NCBI RefSeq assembly: GCF_002104455.1
Contig: NZ_NBOC01000003.1
Location: 210,738 to 274,737 of the forward strand
DNA: 64,000 nt
Source of the DNA: Colwellia chukchiensis
Lineage (GTDB): Bacteria > Pseudomonadota > Gammaproteobacteria > Enterobacterales > Alteromonadaceae
Direction: 5' to 3'
The notes below the pieces were generated by a model. The model ran no database searches. It saw only the letters and a program-made list of their open reading frames with translations, and was not told the DNA's origin. The translations under genes and the position numbers were made by a program. Of the stretch, positions 62,916 through 64,000 are shown in pieces. The first letter of the stretch is position 1, and each line of letters begins with the position of its first letter.

Positions 62916-63785
62916 ATGAATGTAAAAAGAGATAGTAACGACGAAATAAAGTGGGATATGTACCTGCGTTTGCGTTTAATAGAAATGGTCACGATGTGGG
63001 AGGGACGACTAACTACTGTCAGTTTGACACAAGGCTTTGGCATTAAAAGGCAGCAAGGCTCTAGAGATATTGCTTTTTACAGGAAGCAATGCCCAGAAAA
63101 TCTGTACTACTGTACGAAAACGAGAGGCTACCTTCCTACCGAGTCGTTTAGCCCCAAGTTTACACGGGGAGATATTGGTGAATATTTGAAGTTTCTATCA
63201 GTTAATAAGGATGCTGCATCTTATATTACGACCATAGAGCAAGTGGATACCCCTATTGAAATACTATCCCCGCCAAACAGAATTGTTGACCCTCGAATAG
63301 TTCGGTCACTGATAAAGGCTTGTCGAAATAGAGAAAGAATTGATGTGACTTACGCCTCCATGAAAAACCCATTAGGCGAAGAACGCAATATCATTCCGCA
63401 CACTTTCGTCTCTAGTGGGTATCGCTGGCACTTAAGAGCCTTTTGTGAAAAAGACAGGATCTATAAAGACTTTGTATTAGGCAGATTTATTGGTGAAGTA
63501 GAAACTATCGCTACCAATATTGATACGCCCGAAGATAAAGCGTGGAATACTTTTATTGACTTAAAAATTATTCCTAACCCTGAATACAGTGATGAGCAGC
63601 AACAATTAATCGCACGAGAATGGGGTATGACTGACATGTGCGAAGTGGTAACAATTAGGGCTGCACTTGCTCAGTATTACCTAATACTTATGCACATCCC
63701 TTATAAAGGTAACTATGAGGGAGTAAGACACCGAGTGATTTTAGAAAACTTAGATGTTATCAAGCCTTACTTAATGTCGAGTTAG
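62916..63785 (+). CDS. WYL-domain transcriptional regulator (BrxR/CapW type)
   Basis: The product is 289 aa from the ATG at 62916; the frame is open further upstream, but that part encodes no family sequence and overlaps the divergent gene. The layout is winged helix (IKWDMYLRLRLIEMVTMWEGRLTTVSLTQGFGIKRQQGSRDIAFYRK), then a WYL domain (RIDVTYASM...IIPHTFVSSGYRWHLRAFCEKDRIYKDFVLGRF) and a WCX-like end. The canonical W-Y-L triad reads YRWHLRAF, the usual form in this family. Such proteins repress defence operons until infection or DNA damage. It is divergent from the whole 14-kb array. Confidence 0.88.
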   Translation: MNVKRDSNDEIKWDMYLRLRLIEMVTMWEGRLTTVSLTQGFGIKRQQGSRDIAFYRKQCPENLYYCTKTRGYLPTESFSPKFTRGDIGEYLKFLSVNKDAASYITTIEQVDTPIEILSPPNRIVDPRIVRSLIKACRNRERIDVTYASMKNPLGEERNIIPHTFVSSGYRWHLRAFCEKDRIYKDFVLGRFIGEVETIATNIDTPEDKAWNTFIDLKIIPNPEYSDEQQQLIAREWGMTDMCEVVTIRAALAQYYLILMHIPYKGNYEGVRHRVILENLDVIKPYLMSS

Positions 63786-63906
63786 AGCTACTTTTACAAA
63801 CTCAAGATAACCATGTAACGAAAGAGATCCATAGAGAGTAACTGTTACAGCCTTTTTTAATTTTGACAGATACGACCCTGTAACACATTTTGTGTAACTG
63901 CCAGTT

Positions 63907-64000
63907 TTAAATAACATCTTTTAATCGGTCTTCGAATTCGATCATAAATCGATTCAAGGCCGATTTCCAATTTCTTATCGGCATCGTCCATTTTTTAGCT
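63907..64000 (-). mobile_element. C-terminus of an IS256-family transposase (cut by the window end)
   Basis: The minus strand encodes AKKWTMPIRNWKSALNRF followed by MIEFEDRLKDVI and a stop at 63907-63909. KKWTMPIRNW...ALNRF is the characteristic end of IS256-family transposases. The rest lies beyond the window. The 120 bp to the left (63786-63906) contain GTTACAG and CTGTAAC segments that may include the element's terminal repeat, which I cannot delimit. Confidence 0.82.

Overview
The window looks like a chromosomal segment of a marine gammaproteobacterium of the Alteromonadales, possibly a Colwellia/Thalassotalea-like organism. That placement is an inference from the mix of core genes (yicC, rph, pyrE, bioH, nfuA, a caa3-type cytochrome oxidase cluster, lexA) and the fairly AT-rich core. 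No rRNA, tRNA or CRISPR array was recognised.

Layout. (1) Positions 1 to about 23,440 are accessory DNA that ends at a P4-type tyrosine integrase (21890-23140, minus) lying against the 3' end of yicC. The 3' end of yicC is an established attachment site for mobilizable genomic islands. The island carries a DUF4143 ATPase, a HipBA-like toxin-antitoxin pair, AlpA plus a DUF927 replication-type ATPase, and a type I restriction-modification operon (hsdM-dinD-hsdS-hsdR plus a YgjP-like metalloprotease). It also carries a half-length HsdS with a DUF2188 protein, a TOTE-type primase-helicase and a HigBA toxin-antitoxin pair. Several repeat clusters, palindromes and putative operators fill the gaps. 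Its left end is outside the window or not identified.

(2) Positions 23,456-48,271 are mainly core. yicC and rph flank a three-gene periplasmic GMC dehydrogenase/thioredoxin cluster, followed by pyrE, a flagellar-like and metalloprotease-like pair, bioH/comF, an M14 peptidase, nfuA, a MATE exporter and a polysaccharide deacetylase. Next comes the complete aa3/caa3 oxidase locus (ctaC with two fused cytochrome c domains, ctaD, ctaG, ctaE, surf1, ctaA, ctaB, sco), then lexA with two consensus SOS boxes.

(3) Positions 48,478-62,816 form a 14.3-kb run of minus-strand genes with tight junctions, headed by a divergent WYL-domain regulator of the BrxR/CapW type (62916-63785, plus). This defence island contains, in transcription order: a DUF4258 protein, a small membrane protein, an M15-like protein, a DUF2130 coiled-coil protein and an HNH endonuclease. 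They are followed by a Wadjet/MksBEF-like SMC system (toprim subunit, SMC ATPase, kleisin-like, KITE-like) and a Detocs-like two-component defence operon. In the latter, the expected nucleosidase effector is replaced by a receiver-alpha/beta-hydrolase-transmembrane fusion, and the kinase has lost the usual H-box histidine. The window ends in the C-terminus of an IS256-family transposase.

The strongest leads are the Detocs variant with a putative membrane lipase/esterase effector and a degenerate kinase, the compact reordered Wadjet-like operon, the uncharacterised HNH/DUF2130/M15/membrane block under a WYL regulator, and the TOTE primase-helicase beside a cluster of six GCCAAAC repeats.
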